Below, one piece after another: positions 17,742 through 25,691 of a stretch of DNA of 64,000 nucleotides. The first letter of the stretch is position 1. The number at the start of each line of letters is the position of its first letter. The notes under the pieces are model-generated. The model was not told where the DNA came from. It saw only the letters and a list, made by a program, of their open reading frames with translations, and ran no database searches. The translations under genes were made by a program, and so were the position numbers. The DNA lies in assembly GCF_001969365.1 (NCBI RefSeq), contig NZ_CP019312.1, positions 124,001 to 188,000 on the forward strand. Reading direction: 5' to 3'. This DNA comes from Tateyamaria omphalii (GTDB lineage Bacteria; Pseudomonadota; Alphaproteobacteria; Rhodobacterales; Rhodobacteraceae).

Positions 17742-18631
17742 TGGACCGCGTCCACCTATCCGATACCCTGAATGTCTCGCGCATCGTCTATGGCATGTGG
17801 CGGCTGGCCGATGACAGCGACACGTCGACCTCCCATGTGCAGGCCAAAATCCACGCCTGCCTTGATCAGGGGATCACCACTTTTGACCAGGCCGACATCT
17901 ACGGCGGCTATGTGGCCGAGGCGGTGCTGGGCGCGTCGCTCAAGGCTGACCCCGGCTTGCGCGGCAAGATGGAGATCGTGACCAAATGCGACATCGTCGC
18001 CCCCATGGGCCGCTACGCTGATGCGCCGGTCAAATACTACGACACCTCCCGCGCGCACATCATGCAAAGCATCGAAAATTCGTTGCGCGATATGGCCATC
18101 GACCACATCGACCTCTTGCTGATCCACCGCCCCGACCCGTTCATGGACCACCATGAAACGGGCGCCGCGCTGGACGACGCCGTGGCGTCTGGCAAGGTCG
18201 GCGCCGTGGGCGTTTCAAACTTCCGGCCCTGGGACTGGACCCTCCTGCAATCCGCGATGAAAACGCCACTGCGCACCAACCAGATCGAAATCAGCCTGAG
18301 CGAAATCTCCCCCTTCACGAACGGCGACCTCGCCTTTCACCAGCAGCACGGTCAACCGCCCATGGCATGGTCGCCGCTGGGCGGTGGCGGTCTGATGACG
18401 GGCAGCGACAAGCTGCACAAGGTCATGGACGACATCGCAAGCGCCCAAGGCGTCGACCGCGCCGCAGTCGCCACAGCCTTCCTGCTGGCGCATCCCGCAA
18501 ACATCATTCCGGTTATGGGCACCAACAATCTTGACCGGATCAAAAACATCGGCGCTGCAACAAGGGTTGCGTTGGACCGACCCACGTGGTTCCGTCTCTA
18601 CGAGGCGGCGCTCGGACATGAGGTGGCCTGA
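17741..18631 (+). CDS. Aldo/keto reductase (possible SmoB-type)
   Basis: NADPH-dependent reductase of 296 residues with a TIM-barrel AKR fold: FDQADIYGGY (catalytic Asp and Tyr), TKCDIVAP (Lys), and IDLLLIHRPDP (His). The cofactor end has PVMGTNNLDRI. The start overlaps the monooxygenase stop as TAATG, so the two are translationally coupled. In the sulfo-SMO pathway the AKR SmoB reduces the 6-oxo sugar released by the monooxygenase; a similar role for the aldehyde product is inferred here. Confidence 0.85.
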   Translation: MDRVHLSDTLNVSRIVYGMWRLADDSDTSTSHVQAKIHACLDQGITTFDQADIYGGYVAEAVLGASLKADPGLRGKMEIVTKCDIVAPMGRYADAPVKYYDTSRAHIMQSIENSLRDMAIDHIDLLLIHRPDPFMDHHETGAALDDAVASGKVGAVGVSNFRPWDWTLLQSAMKTPLRTNQIEISLSEISPFTNGDLAFHQQHGQPPMAWSPLGGGGLMTGSDKLHKVMDDIASAQGVDRAAVATAFLLAHPANIIPVMGTNNLDRIKNIGAATRVALDRPTWFRLYEAALGHEVA

Positions 18632-19143
18632 TGACAATGCAAAGCCCACAGCAACCCACAGTGTTTTCTCCCGACGCCAATTCCAGCCGCCAGTTGCGCG
18701 ATGCCTTCGGCAAGTTCGCAACAGGTGTCACCGTGATTACGGCCCCCAGCACGGACGGCCCCATCGCGATCGTCGCCAACAGCTTTTCTTCCGTCTCGCT
18801 CGATCCCGCCCTTGTGCTGTGGTCGGTGGACAGGAGCGCCCGCCGCTTCCCATATTTCGAAGCCGCCGCTCACTACGCCATTCACGTGCTCGCAGCAGAA
18901 CAAGGGGACCTGTGCAAACAGGCAGCCCGCAACGCGCATGTCCTCGACGATAACCCCCACACGCTGAACGCAGATGGCGTTCCGCTGATTGATCATTGCC
19001 TTGCCCGCTTTGAATGTCGCAGGGTGGCGGCACATGACGCGGGAGACCATGTCATCATCGTGGGCCAGGTCCAGCGCACCGAAATGCGCGATGGGCAGCC
19101 GCTCACATTCTTCGGGGGCGATTTCGGCTCCGTCACGTCCTGA
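18631..19143 (+). CDS. Flavin reductase, partner of the monooxygenase
   Basis: Flavin reductase-like (HpaC/DIM6) protein of 170 residues that would supply reduced FMN to the monooxygenase two genes upstream. Family marks: LRDAFGKFATGVTVITA, VANSFSSVSLDPALVLWSVDRSARRFPYF, AIHVLAAEQGDLC and a terminal LTFFGGDFGSV. The start overlaps the AKR stop as TGATG. Such split reductase/oxygenase pairs are usual for SsuD/SsuE and SmoC/SmoA, and the single-domain size fits. Confidence 0.88.
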   Translation: MTMQSPQQPTVFSPDANSSRQLRDAFGKFATGVTVITAPSTDGPIAIVANSFSSVSLDPALVLWSVDRSARRFPYFEAAAHYAIHVLAAEQGDLCKQAARNAHVLDDNPHTLNADGVPLIDHCLARFECRRVAAHDAGDHVIIVGQVQRTEMRDGQPLTFFGGDFGSVTS

Positions 19144-19232
19144 CGTGAAAAACGACCCGCCCGCGGGGTGAAAGCGGAAAATGGGCCACGGCGGGACGAA
19201 CCGCCGGGCGACCGACAAAGGGAGGGCCCTTC

Positions 19233-19817
19233 ATGGGTCTGTTACTGACGGTGCTTGCACCGCTGGCTTGGGTGAACGGCGCCCTGCTCAAGATCGGGCG
19301 CGCCATCGGTATCGTGGCGATTGCGGCCATGGTGATTGCGATCCTGATCCAGGTCGTGGCCCGTTATGTGTTCAACAACGCGCTGCCCTGGCCGGATGAG
19401 GCCGCACGGTTCTGCATGCTCTGGATGACCGGGCTCATGGCGCCCACCGCCTTTCGGCGCGGCGGGTTCGTGGCACTCGACATGATCTCTGGCGTGCTGC
19501 CGCGCGCCATTGCGGCCATTTTGGGTCTCGTGCTGCTGCTGATCTCGATTGCGATCCTGCTGGTGGCGTTGCCCATCGGTATTTCCGAGGTCACGGGCTT
19601 TGGAGGCCGCTTCGCCACCGCGTCGCTCTACCTGCCCACGCTCGACGGTTGGTTCCGTGTGCCGCGCAGCTGGATGATGCTGTCACTTCTTGTCGGTGTG
19701 GTCCTTCTGCTTTTGGTCAATGTCGAGTTGATCCTGCGCAAACTGGTCGAGCTTATGGGCGGCGGCGACAAGTTGCCCGACCTCGATCTGGGCGACATGG
19801 CAGCGGGGAGCGAGTGA
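19233..19817 (+). CDS. dctQ: TRAP transporter small permease (DctQ)
   Basis: Small membrane subunit of 194 residues with four hydrophobic segments and the family signature RYVFNNALPWPDEAARFCMLWMTGLMAPTAFRRGG. The ATG follows GGGAGGG. It anchors the large permease, whose gene starts 1 bp after its stop. It belongs to a secondary, sodium-driven TRAP importer that presumably brings in the substrate of the monooxygenase set. Confidence 0.9.
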   Translation: MGLLLTVLAPLAWVNGALLKIGRAIGIVAIAAMVIAILIQVVARYVFNNALPWPDEAARFCMLWMTGLMAPTAFRRGGFVALDMISGVLPRAIAAILGLVLLLISIAILLVALPIGISEVTGFGGRFATASLYLPTLDGWFRVPRSWMMLSLLVGVVLLLLVNVELILRKLVELMGGGDKLPDLDLGDMAAGSE

Positions 19818-19818
19818 T

Positions 19819-21291
19819 ATGCTGATCTGGTTCCTGCCGCTCTTTCTGCTGTTCCTTCTGATCGGCCTGCCTGTCTTCTTCGGCCTGCTCGCCGCCCCCG
19901 GCATCCTGCTTTACCTCAACGGGCAAGAGCGTGACATCACGCTGCTCTACCGCAACGTCTACAACGGCATGGACAGCTTCCCGCTGATGGCGATCCCGTT
20001 CTTCATGCTGGCGGGCGAGTTGATGAACAAGGGCGGGATCACGATCCGGCTTGTCCAGTTCTCCCAAGCGCTCATGGGCCATCTGCGCGGCGGGCTTGCG
20101 CAAGTGAACGTCCTGTCCTCCATCCTCTTCGCAGGGCTCTCGGGCTCTGCCGTGGCCGACACCTCCGCGCTCGGCTCCATGCTTGTCCCCGCGATGGAGA
20201 AAGAGGGCTACACCCGCCGCTATGCCGCCGCCATCACCGCCGCGTCCTCGGTCATCGGCCCGATCATCCCGCCCTCGGGCATCATGATCATCTACGCCTA
20301 TGTGATGGGGGAATCGGTCGCCGCCCTTTTCCTTGCAGGTATCGTCCCCGGCATCCTGGTCGGCGTTGGCCTTATGGTGATGATCCGCCTCACCGCGGAC
20401 CGCTATGACCTGCCCGCCGCCAAGCGGGTCGAGTTTGATGGCGTGGAACTCGGGGCGCTCGAAAAATGGGTCAGCTTTGCGCTGGTCCGCCTCAATATCG
20501 GCCTCCTGATCTGGGTCATCGCCCCTCTACCGGAGACGACGGGTCTTCTCACATGGGTCACTTTCATCGCATCACTGCTGGTCGCCCACGCCCTCATGCT
20601 GGCCCTGCGCACGCAGGTCTCATCCGAATTCCGCACCATCTGCAAACGCGCCATCGTGCCGCTGCAAACGCCGGTCCTGATCCTAGGCGGCATCTTGGGC
20701 GGCGTCTTTACCCCAACCGAAGCGGCCGCGGTTGCAGTGGCCTACGCCGTCTTTGTCGCCTTCTTCGTCCTGCGGACCATGTCGCTCAAGGACCTTCCCG
20801 ACATCCTCAGCCGCGCGGGTCTGACCTCCGCCGTCGTGCTGCTGCTCGTCGGCGCGGCGCTCGCGTTCAAAACGGTTGTCTCGCTCAGCTACGCGCCTCA
20901 AATCCTCGCCGATTTCATCCTCACGCTGTCGGAAAACCCGCTGGTCCTGCTGTTCCTGATCAACCTGCTCCTGTTCATCGTCGGCATGTTCCTCGATGCA
21001 GGGCCTGCGATCATCATCCTTGGCCCGATCCTTGGCCCCATTTTCGTCGATCTTGGCGTGGATCCGATCCATTTCGCCATCATCATGTCGGTGAACCTGA
21101 CCGTGGGGCTGGCAACGCCGCCCATGGGGCTTGTGCTGTTCGTCGCCGCTGCTGTCAGCCGGGAAAAGGTCGAAACGATTGCCAAGGCGATCCTGCCGTT
21201 CCTTGCAATCGAAATCGCGGTGATCTTCCTGATCACCTATGTGCCCGCCATTTCCATGACCATTCCCCGCCTGACGGGGTTTGCCAACTAA
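19819..21291 (+). CDS. dctM: TRAP transporter large permease (DctM)
   Basis: Channel subunit of 490 residues with about a dozen membrane segments. It shows PLMAIPFFMLAGELMNKGGI, LSGSAVADTSALGSMLVPAMEKEGY, IGPIIPPSGIMIIYAYVMGESVAALFLAG and ILGGVFTPTEAAAVAVAYA, all DctM hallmarks. A central insertion near residues 205-260 makes it longer than the common 425-residue form. It works with the DctQ and DctP proteins on either side. Confidence 0.92.
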   Translation: MLIWFLPLFLLFLLIGLPVFFGLLAAPGILLYLNGQERDITLLYRNVYNGMDSFPLMAIPFFMLAGELMNKGGITIRLVQFSQALMGHLRGGLAQVNVLSSILFAGLSGSAVADTSALGSMLVPAMEKEGYTRRYAAAITAASSVIGPIIPPSGIMIIYAYVMGESVAALFLAGIVPGILVGVGLMVMIRLTADRYDLPAAKRVEFDGVELGALEKWVSFALVRLNIGLLIWVIAPLPETTGLLTWVTFIASLLVAHALMLALRTQVSSEFRTICKRAIVPLQTPVLILGGILGGVFTPTEAAAVAVAYAVFVAFFVLRTMSLKDLPDILSRAGLTSAVVLLLVGAALAFKTVVSLSYAPQILADFILTLSENPLVLLFLINLLLFIVGMFLDAGPAIIILGPILGPIFVDLGVDPIHFAIIMSVNLTVGLATPPMGLVLFVAAAVSREKVETIAKAILPFLAIEIAVIFLITYVPAISMTIPRLTGFAN

Positions 21292-21323
21292 TCCAGAGCT
21301 TTGAACCGGGAGGACCAAACCAC

Positions 21324-22382
21324 ATGCTCAAAACAACCCTCAAAACCCTGACCGCAGCCGCGCTTGTCGCAGGCTCGGCCATGATGGCGACGGCGCAAGA
21401 CTACACGATCCGCGCCACCGCCAATTCGAACACCAATGACGAAGACTATGACGGCCTCGTCGTCTTCAAGAACTATGTTGAGGCGGCCTCGAACGGTGCC
21501 ATCGCGGTGGAGTTGTTCATCGGCACACAGCTTTGCTCGAACGGTGCGGAATGCCTGCAGGGCGTGGCTGACGGCTCGATCGACGTCTACATTTCCACTT
21601 CGGGCGGCGCTTCGGGCATCTTCCCGTACGTTCAGGTGCTCGATCTGCCGTACCTGATGGCCGATGACCGCATCGCGGAACATGTCCTGTCGGGCGACTT
21701 CACCCGTACAATGCGCGACATGGCGCTTGAGGATTCCGGTGGCGCAATCCGCCTGATGACCATCGGCAACACCGGCGGCTGGCGCAACTTCGCCAACACG
21801 CAACGCCGCGTGGCTGAACCGTCGGACATGGAGGGGCTGAAAATCCGCACTGTGGTCGCCGACCTGCCGCAGGAACTGGTCAAGGCACTGGGCGCATCGC
21901 CCACCCCGATCCCGTGGCCCGAACTGTTCACCTCGTTCCAGACCGGCGTTGTTGAAGGGTCGAAAAACGGCATCACCGACATCATGGGCATGAAATTCCC
22001 TGATGCGGGCCTGCAATACGTCACGCTCGACGGCCACGCCTACATGGGTGCACTGTGGTGGATGTCGAACGAAAACTTTATGGCTATGCCAGAAGACATG
22101 CGCCGCGTCGTGGTCGACGGCTTCTATGCGCTGCAACAGGCGACCTTCGCCTCGCCCAAGCGCAAGTCGATCCAGGCATATGAAGACTTCGTCGCTGGCG
22201 GCGGTGACCTCTATGTGCCCACGCCTGAACAGAAAGCGGCCTTCGCCGAAGCAGCCGCCCCGGTCAACGACTGGTTCGTGGCCAACGTGGCCCGTGGCGA
22301 CGAAATCCTCGCCGCCCTGCAAGAGGCTGTGGCCGCCGCCGAAGCAGAAGTGAACGCCGCGCGCGACGCTGACCTGAACTAG
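21324..22382 (+). CDS. dctP: TRAP transporter substrate-binding protein (DctP)
   Basis: Periplasmic binding protein of 352 residues. The ATG at 21324 follows GGGAGGACC, with a signal peptide MLKTTLKTLTAAALVAGSAMMATAQ. The DctP fold shows in LDLPYLMADD and MEGLKIRTVVADLPQELVKALGASPTPIPWPELFTSFQTGVVEGSKNG. The arginine in KIRTV is the residue that usually pairs with a carboxylate of the ligand, so an acidic substrate is expected. It closes the operon and is followed by a terminator. Ligand identity is not resolved. Confidence 0.9.
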   Translation: MLKTTLKTLTAAALVAGSAMMATAQDYTIRATANSNTNDEDYDGLVVFKNYVEAASNGAIAVELFIGTQLCSNGAECLQGVADGSIDVYISTSGGASGIFPYVQVLDLPYLMADDRIAEHVLSGDFTRTMRDMALEDSGGAIRLMTIGNTGGWRNFANTQRRVAEPSDMEGLKIRTVVADLPQELVKALGASPTPIPWPELFTSFQTGVVEGSKNGITDIMGMKFPDAGLQYVTLDGHAYMGALWWMSNENFMAMPEDMRRVVVDGFYALQQATFASPKRKSIQAYEDFVAGGGDLYVPTPEQKAAFAEAAAPVNDWFVANVARGDEILAALQEAVAAAEAEVNAARDADLN

Positions 22383-22409
22383 GGCGGATCAAGATCCACC
22401 TTACGATTG

Positions 22410-22437
22410 GGCCGTCCTATCCGGGGCGGCCTCTTTC
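22410..22437 (+). terminator. Terminator-like hairpin after dctP
   Basis: GGCCGTCC pairs with GGGCGGCC (one G-U) around a short loop and is followed by TCTTTC, 27 bp after the dctP stop. It could also act on the convergent SRPBCC gene from the other side. Confidence 0.6.
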
Positions 22438-22459
22438 ATGCGAATAGCACCTGACTGCA

Positions 22460-22927
22460 TCACACCGCCGCGTAGTCAAACCCGTGCGCCACCAACTGCC
22501 GCCACCGCCTTTGCCGATGCGCGTAAAACGACCGCGCAAACCGCGCCACAGCCCACGTCAGCACACCCGCCTCAATGGTAACCCGGTCGGTGTAGCGGGT
22601 GCCTGCACCCTCCGGTGCCACGGACACCAGATGATCCCACCGCCGGATGATCGCGCTTGACCCGTTGTCCCGGATATACCGCACGCCCTCCGCGCCCTCG
22701 GGATGCGAAATGCGGATGACCTGCCGACCAAGCGGAACGACCCCGCGCCACGTCATCCTGACGATATAGTCGCCATCCACCCATCGCTCGGGCAATTGCG
22801 CGGGCTCGACGGGATCAAAGCGCAGGATCGGATGCGCCACAAAGGACAAAAGCCGCGGGGTGTGTAGTGCGTCCCACACACGGTCCGGCGGCGCATCAAG
22901 AAAGGTGGACAGCTCAATGTCATGCAT
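22460..22927 (-). CDS. SRPBCC (START-like) family protein
   Basis: Protein of 155 residues with the polyketide cyclase/START-like helix-grip fold: it starts MHDIELSTFLDAPPDRVWDALHTPRLLSFVAHPILRF. The start at 22927 is chosen because the family begins with this first beta strand. Members bind hydrophobic ligands or modify stress responses; no specific role can be read here. It stands alone between the TRAP operon and the beta-lactamase gene, with about 110 bp on its upstream side. Confidence 0.7.
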   Translation of the reverse strand: MHDIELSTFLDAPPDRVWDALHTPRLLSFVAHPILRFDPVEPAQLPERWVDGDYIVRMTWRGVVPLGRQVIRISHPEGAEGVRYIRDNGSSAIIRRWDHLVSVAPEGAGTRYTDRVTIEAGVLTWAVARFARSFYAHRQRRWRQLVAHGFDYAAV

Positions 22928-23036
22928 GCCTACGATCCTACCAAAAAACGTAACCCGGCGGTAGCGGAGCAGGGCCACTCGGAAACGCTCTTCGTGTCCG
23001 ATCGGCTACGTCCTTACCGCGCCGCTGCACAACCGA

Positions 23037-23873
23037 TCACGGACAGTCGAATGCGCCCATGGCCTCCAGCACCGCGTATGAGGTCGAGCGTCGCAAGTCG
23101 ACGTAAGAGCGGTCCGGCATGTCCAAATTGAACGCGAAAAGATAGGTCTCCGCGCTGCAACGTAGCCAGCCAACATACCACCCGATATCCATGCCATCTC
23201 TGCGAAAACGCCAGCCTGTCTTGCTGTACATGGTCCAACCGTCGCCCGCATCCGATTGCATGATCGTATCGGCAGCGGAGTAGGTTTCATCGGACAGCGA
23301 TAGGTCGCGCCTTGACAGCCGTTTCAGGAAGTCCGTCTGCTCTACAGCTGAAATCTGCAGCGTGTCATCCAACCAGTAGGTCGTCAGTGTCGCCTCGGTT
23401 CCCGCCTCGGCATTGCCGTAGTCGAAACGACCAAGCCATTCGGTCATGCCCGCCAATCCGACGCGACGAGCAATCTCCTGATACACCCAGACAACGGAAT
23501 TCGGGAACGCCGAACTCAGGCTGTGATCACGGTTCCACCCGTCAAATGTGCGGCGCTTGCCGTCCCATTCGAACACGGTGTCGGGCTGGGCGACCCCTGT
23601 TTGCAGGGCAATCAGTGTGTGCGGGATCTTGGACGTCGAGGCGGGGGAATAGCGCTGGTTGGACCGGTCCGCATTGCTCACCCACATCTGGTTGTCCGAC
23701 AGGCGACGCACCACAATTGTTGACGCAGTAACCTGGACGCCTGCCGCCGCGACAGTATCGGACACGTCGATAGGGTCAGCCACCGCACCCGAAGCGAAAA
23801 AGACGAGACCGGACAAAGCGAACAGACGCGCTGTTGCGGCCCCGAACACTTGCATGAAGGACGAACTGCTCAT
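23037..23873 (-). CDS. Class D (OXA-type) beta-lactamase
   Basis: Secreted serine beta-lactamase of 278 residues. A signal peptide ends near VADP (residue 34). All class D motifs are present and ordered: STSK at 79-82 (nucleophile Ser79, the lysine that is carbamylated in this class Lys82), SVV at 126-128, YGN at 152-154 and KTG at 218-220 in YSKTGWRF. The FPNSVVWVYQEIARRVG stretch is typical OXA. No mobile element or resistance cassette is next to it and the composition matches its surroundings, so it is probably a resident chromosomal enzyme. Spectrum cannot be told from sequence. Confidence 0.92.
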   Translation of the reverse strand: MSSSSFMQVFGAATARLFALSGLVFFASGAVADPIDVSDTVAAAGVQVTASTIVVRRLSDNQMWVSNADRSNQRYSPASTSKIPHTLIALQTGVAQPDTVFEWDGKRRTFDGWNRDHSLSSAFPNSVVWVYQEIARRVGLAGMTEWLGRFDYGNAEAGTEATLTTYWLDDTLQISAVEQTDFLKRLSRRDLSLSDETYSAADTIMQSDAGDGWTMYSKTGWRFRRDGMDIGWYVGWLRCSAETYLFAFNLDMPDRSYVDLRRSTSYAVLEAMGAFDCP

Positions 23874-24219
23874 GTGTTGATTTCCTTGAGGGAGGAGTTT
23901 TGGAAAAATAGGATTGAAGCGGTTTTACCAATACATAGCCTGCCAACAATGGGTCTCGCCCTTGAGATAGGGCACCGATGGCAGGCCATGGCGGTAAGTA
24001 AAATCGCCCCCATGACACCGCAAGTGGGCCGCATGAAATGACATCCACCGTGAGCCAGAATTCGCCCAGTAGGTGTATGCTTCGCGTCACCGGCGGACCC
24101 TACAAACACCGAAGGCAACGCGCGGATCGGACAGCGCAACAGATACTGCCACCCACTTGCCCCCGCCGTGCAGCCACGCAATGCTGCTGCCACAGACATC
24201 AACCAAACAGGTGCCACCA
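23874..24219. other. 346-bp intergenic region
   Basis: Between the divergent beta-lactamase and PEP-mutase-like genes. Plus-strand frames stay open from 24073 but read low-complexity, unrelated residues, and no conserved protein is recognisable. AT-rich stretches at 23890-23960 are the likely site of the beta-lactamase promoter. No operator palindrome stood out. Confidence 0.5.
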
Positions 24220-24984
24220 ATGTCCCAAACTGACAAAGCCACAGCCTTTGCCGCTCTTCACGTTCCCGGCACGCCGGTGGTGATCTACAACATCTGGGAC
24301 GCAGGATCGGCCAAGGCGGTCGCCGGGGCAGGGGCGGCGGCCATCGCAACCGGCAGTTGGTCCGTGGCCGAGGCGCAGGGCTTTCCCGATGGCGAACAGA
24401 TCCCGCTCGACGTGCTGTTGCCCATCGCCCAGCGGATCGCGGATTGCGTCGATGTGCCGGTCTCAATCGACTTCGAGGGGGGCTATGCTGTCGAACCCGA
24501 AGCGCTGGCGCACAACATCGCCGCCCTGATCGGCACCGGGGCCATCGGCCTGAATTTCGAAGATCAGGTGGTCGGCGGCGAAGGTCTGCACCCCATCGAC
24601 ACTCAGGTTGCCCGCATCAAGGCCGTGCGTGCGGCTGCCGATGCTGCGAAAGTCCCGCTCTTCATCAACGCGCGCACCGACCTGTTTCTGAAATCGAAAC
24701 CCGACGCCCACGCCGATCATGTGGCCGAAGCGACCGACCGCGCCGCCGCTTACGCTGACGCGGGCGCCAGCGGCTTCTTCATCCCCGGCCTGACCGATCA
24801 CGCCATGATCGAACGAATCTGCACCGCCACAGATCTGCCTGTCAACGTGATGATGCGCGGCGCGCTGGGATCAGTGTCAGAGGTCGCAGCACTCGGCGTA
24901 GCCCGCGCCAGCTACGGTCCTGGCCCCTTCGCCACCGCCATGACGCAAGCGGCCGAGGGGTACACCGCCGCAGCAGCCAGCTGA
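24220..24984 (+). CDS. PEP mutase / isocitrate lyase superfamily protein
   Basis: Cytoplasmic protein of 254 residues of the phosphoenolpyruvate phosphomutase/isocitrate lyase superfamily, TIM barrel. The start at 24220 is where family likeness begins (SQTDKATAFAALHVPGTPVVIYNIWDAGSAKAVAGAG). Metal- and substrate-site motifs are SIDFEGGYA (around residues 85-92) and INARTDLFL. The catalytic cysteine loop of true isocitrate lyase (KKCGH) is absent, so it is closer to oxaloacetate decarboxylase or carboxyphosphonoenolpyruvate-type homologues. It stands alone, with a terminator right after it. Confidence 0.8.
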   Translation: MSQTDKATAFAALHVPGTPVVIYNIWDAGSAKAVAGAGAAAIATGSWSVAEAQGFPDGEQIPLDVLLPIAQRIADCVDVPVSIDFEGGYAVEPEALAHNIAALIGTGAIGLNFEDQVVGGEGLHPIDTQVARIKAVRAAADAAKVPLFINARTDLFLKSKPDAHADHVAEATDRAAAYADAGASGFFIPGLTDHAMIERICTATDLPVNVMMRGALGSVSEVAALGVARASYGPGPFATAMTQAAEGYTAAAAS

Positions 24985-24992
24985 GGCGCTAG

Positions 24993-25014
24993 GGCGGGGT
25001 TCCCCCCGCCTTTT
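24993..25014 (+). terminator. Rho-independent terminator
   Basis: GGCGGGG-TTCC-CCCCGCC followed by TTTT, 8 bp after the PEP-mutase-like gene. A perfect 7-bp GC stem with a U run. Confidence 0.85.
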
Positions 25015-25220
25015 CCTAACAAAAAAGTAACCAGCGATGTTCAAACGGCAACGCAGGCCAAATGTGAACCAAGTTTTGGCCAGTGGCGGTACGACAACAT
25101 GCGCGGTTTGGGGTCCAAAATGTACATTTCTACGAATTTGAACTGATTTTGACGCCGTACGCCCCCTTAACGCATCCGTACGGCGACAAGGCTTCCCAAG
25201 GCCCGCATCCGCTGCCAAAC

Positions 25221-25691
25221 TCACCGAAACGGATACATCCACACCTTGTAATCAGCGACCAGAATATGCGCCCGATCAATCTCGTCCTTGGTCATTTTCT
25301 TGACCACTTCCTCCAGCGAAATCGCCGCATCCGGGTCGCCGCCGATGGCGCTCAAGGTGTACCACATATAGGCCCGGACAAGATCAGGCGCAGGCATCCC
25401 GCGCCCGACCTCATAGTACCATCCGACCCCGGATTGCGCGCCCGGATGCCCCTTCATCGACGACCGCAAATACCACTCAAACGCACGCTCATCGTCGCGC
25501 TCAACCCCCAGGCCCAAAGCGTACATGACACCGATCAGTTCCTCGGCATCCGCGTTGCCGGACCGGGCCGCGGGCCACAGCGCGTCATAGGCCGCCTTGT
25601 AGTCGCCAGCCTCCATCAGATCGCGCGCTTCCTCGATCTCTGCAAATGCCGGAAAGGCCATAAAAACAAGGGCTATGGCAAGTTTGCGCAT
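25221..25691 (-). CDS. Sel1-repeat periplasmic protein
   Basis: Protein of 156 residues. The ATG at 25691 follows GAGGAGGACCAC and begins a signal peptide, MRKLAIALVFMAFPAFAE. The mature part has Sel1/TPR-like repeats: AARSGNADAEELIGVMYALGLGVERDDERAFEWYLRSS, then KGHPGAQSGVGWYYEVGRGMPAPDLVRAYMWYTLS. Such proteins are protein-protein scaffolds; no partner is known. Its start codon abuts the start of the MauG-type gene on the other strand, with no spacer at all, so any promoter must lie inside that gene. Confidence 0.82.
   Translation of the reverse strand: MRKLAIALVFMAFPAFAEIEEARDLMEAGDYKAAYDALWPAARSGNADAEELIGVMYALGLGVERDDERAFEWYLRSSMKGHPGAQSGVGWYYEVGRGMPAPDLVRAYMWYTLSAIGGDPDAAISLEEVVKKMTKDEIDRAHILVADYKVWMYPFR

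Noticed and set aside
20466..22382. 638-codon plus-strand ORF
   Set aside because: Only its second half, from the ATG at 21324, is the DctP protein; the first half is an out-of-frame reading of dctM.
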